7,036 nt of DNA from Thermoplasmata archaeon (lineage in GTDB: Archaea; Thermoplasmatota; JAKEGO01). Below the pieces are notes generated by a model. The model was not told where the DNA came from. It saw nothing but the letters and a program-made list of their open reading frames with translations, and did no database searches. Of the stretch, positions 6,818 through 7,036 are shown piece after piece (the stretch's first letter is position 1; every line of letters starts with the position of its first letter). The stretch lies in assembly GCA_022615805.1 (NCBI GenBank), contig JAKEGO010000153.1, positions 1-7,036 on the forward strand, read 5' to 3'. Both the position numbers and the translations under genes were made by a program.

Positions 6818-6872
6818 GGATAACTGAACGGGCAGGGCGGCGCCGTTAACTTAGCCATCCACGGAATATTTT

Positions 6873-6888
6873 GGTCCAATTTCGGACC
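6873..6888. repeat. Short inverted repeat GGTCC-6 nt-GGACC
   Basis: GGTCC (6873-6877) and GGACC (6884-6888) are perfect reverse complements around the 6-nt AATTTC. The repeat sits directly upstream of the TATA-like element at 6890, so it could be a dyad operator or simply a hairpin. There is no further evidence for either. Confidence 0.4.
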
Positions 6889-6889
6889 C

Positions 6890-6896
6890 ATATAAA
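6890..6896 (+). promoter_or_regulatory. Orphan TATA-like element reading toward the repeat array
   Basis: ATATAAA is one of the best TATA matches in the window, yet no gene lies downstream. A start 26-27 nt on would fall at about 6919-6920, exactly where the inverted repeat at 6920-6943 begins. It may drive a small RNA, or a gene beyond the right edge with a long leader. Confidence 0.4.
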
Positions 6897-6919
6897 GCCA
6901 GGCCGACCTTCCGGCCCGC

Positions 6920-6943
6920 GGTCAGAACCTGGAAGCAGTGACC
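6920..6943 (+). repeat. Inverted repeat GGTCA-14 nt-TGACC, possible small RNA hairpin
   Basis: GGTCA (6920-6924) pairs perfectly with TGACC (6939-6943) around GAACCTGGAAGCAG. The string GTCAG...GGAAGCAG resembles the conserved helix 8 of signal recognition particle RNA (GTCAGG..GGAAGG.AGCAG), but it is about three bases short and cannot form the inner stem. I therefore do not call it SRP RNA. Its position at the predicted start of transcription makes a structured 5' end plausible. Confidence 0.35.
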
Positions 6944-6954
6944 AAATATGACGT

Positions 6955-7036
6955 TCGATCCCCCTTGACACAATCGATCCCCCTTGACACAATCGATCCC
7001 CCTTGACACAATCGATCCCCCTTGACACAATCGATC
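6955..7036. repeat. 19-bp tandem repeat array, 4.3 perfect copies, open at the right edge
   Basis: The unit TCGATCCCCCTTGACACAA occurs head to tail at 6955, 6974, 6993 and 7012 with no mismatches, and a fifth copy starts at 7031 and is cut by the window end after 6 nt. Each junction forms the palindrome ATCGAT. There are no spacers, so it is not a CRISPR array. On the plus strand TGA in each unit closes all frames within three copies. On the minus strand the unit has no stop in any frame. Possible natures are a minisatellite, iteron-like protein-binding sites, or a sequence end produced by repeat collapse or extension during assembly. Confidence 0.9.

Larger units (their letters stand above)
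6820..6954. other. Non-coding intergenic stretch with small inverted repeats
   Basis: I see no convincing gene here. It is visibly richer in A/T than the rest of the window. It contains the palindromes GGCGCC (6839-6844) and GTTAAC (6845-6850), two inverted repeats listed separately (6873-6888 and 6920-6943), and a TATA-like element at 6890. The tandem repeat array begins at 6955. Confidence 0.6.

Noticed and set aside
6941..6966. tRNA 3' end, from the T-loop-like GTTCGATCCCC at the start of the repeats
   Set aside because: The bases around it do not form a T stem, and no acceptor, anticodon or D arm can be found. The match is coincidental or at most a remnant.
6948..6968. Six-codon reading frame (MTFDPP) after the orphan TATA element
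   Set aside because: It is too short, has no ribosome binding site, and ends inside the first repeat copy.
6846..7028. 60-codon minus-strand frame ending left of the repeat array
   Set aside because: About half of it is frame-cycled translation of the 19-bp repeat. The rest crosses inverted repeats and a TATA element, and no start signal is visible.
6955..7036. CRISPR array
   Set aside because: The repeats abut with no spacers and the unit is only 19 bp.

Overview
The window looks like GC-rich archaeal chromosome. The evidence is a Dph2-type diphthamide synthase, a Pth2-type peptidyl-tRNA hydrolase, and TATA-like promoter elements lying about 26-27 nt upstream of start codons. That spacing predicts leaderless mRNAs. 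A euryarchaeal lineage, perhaps Thermoplasmatota-like, is a guess from gene content only and not a placement.

Layout from left to right. (1) The 5' end of a mutL gene runs off the left edge on the minus strand. (2) A 223-nt divergent intergenic region follows, with promoter elements for both sides. (3) On the plus strand come a PaaK-type arylacetate-CoA ligase and, 21 nt later, pth2, probably one transcript. Then come an unidentified two-TM membrane protein and dph2, each with its own promoter. (4) On the minus strand, convergent with dph2, is a two-gene K+ uptake operon, trkA then trkH, with a 4-nt gap between them. (5) The last ~220 nt carry no convincing gene. They hold small inverted repeats, an orphan TATA element, and more than four perfect copies of a 19-bp tandem repeat that runs off the right edge.

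Functionally this is mostly housekeeping: mismatch repair, aromatic acid activation, peptidyl-tRNA recycling, EF-2 diphthamide modification and potassium uptake. The clearest working unit is TrkA-TrkH, a cytosolic nucleotide-binding RCK regulator with its membrane pore. Pth2 and Dph2 both serve translation but are probably transcribed separately. I found no new multi-gene defence, mobile or metabolic system. The least explained parts are the 19-bp repeat array with the small structured region before it, the unknown membrane protein, and an extracellular insertion in TrkH.
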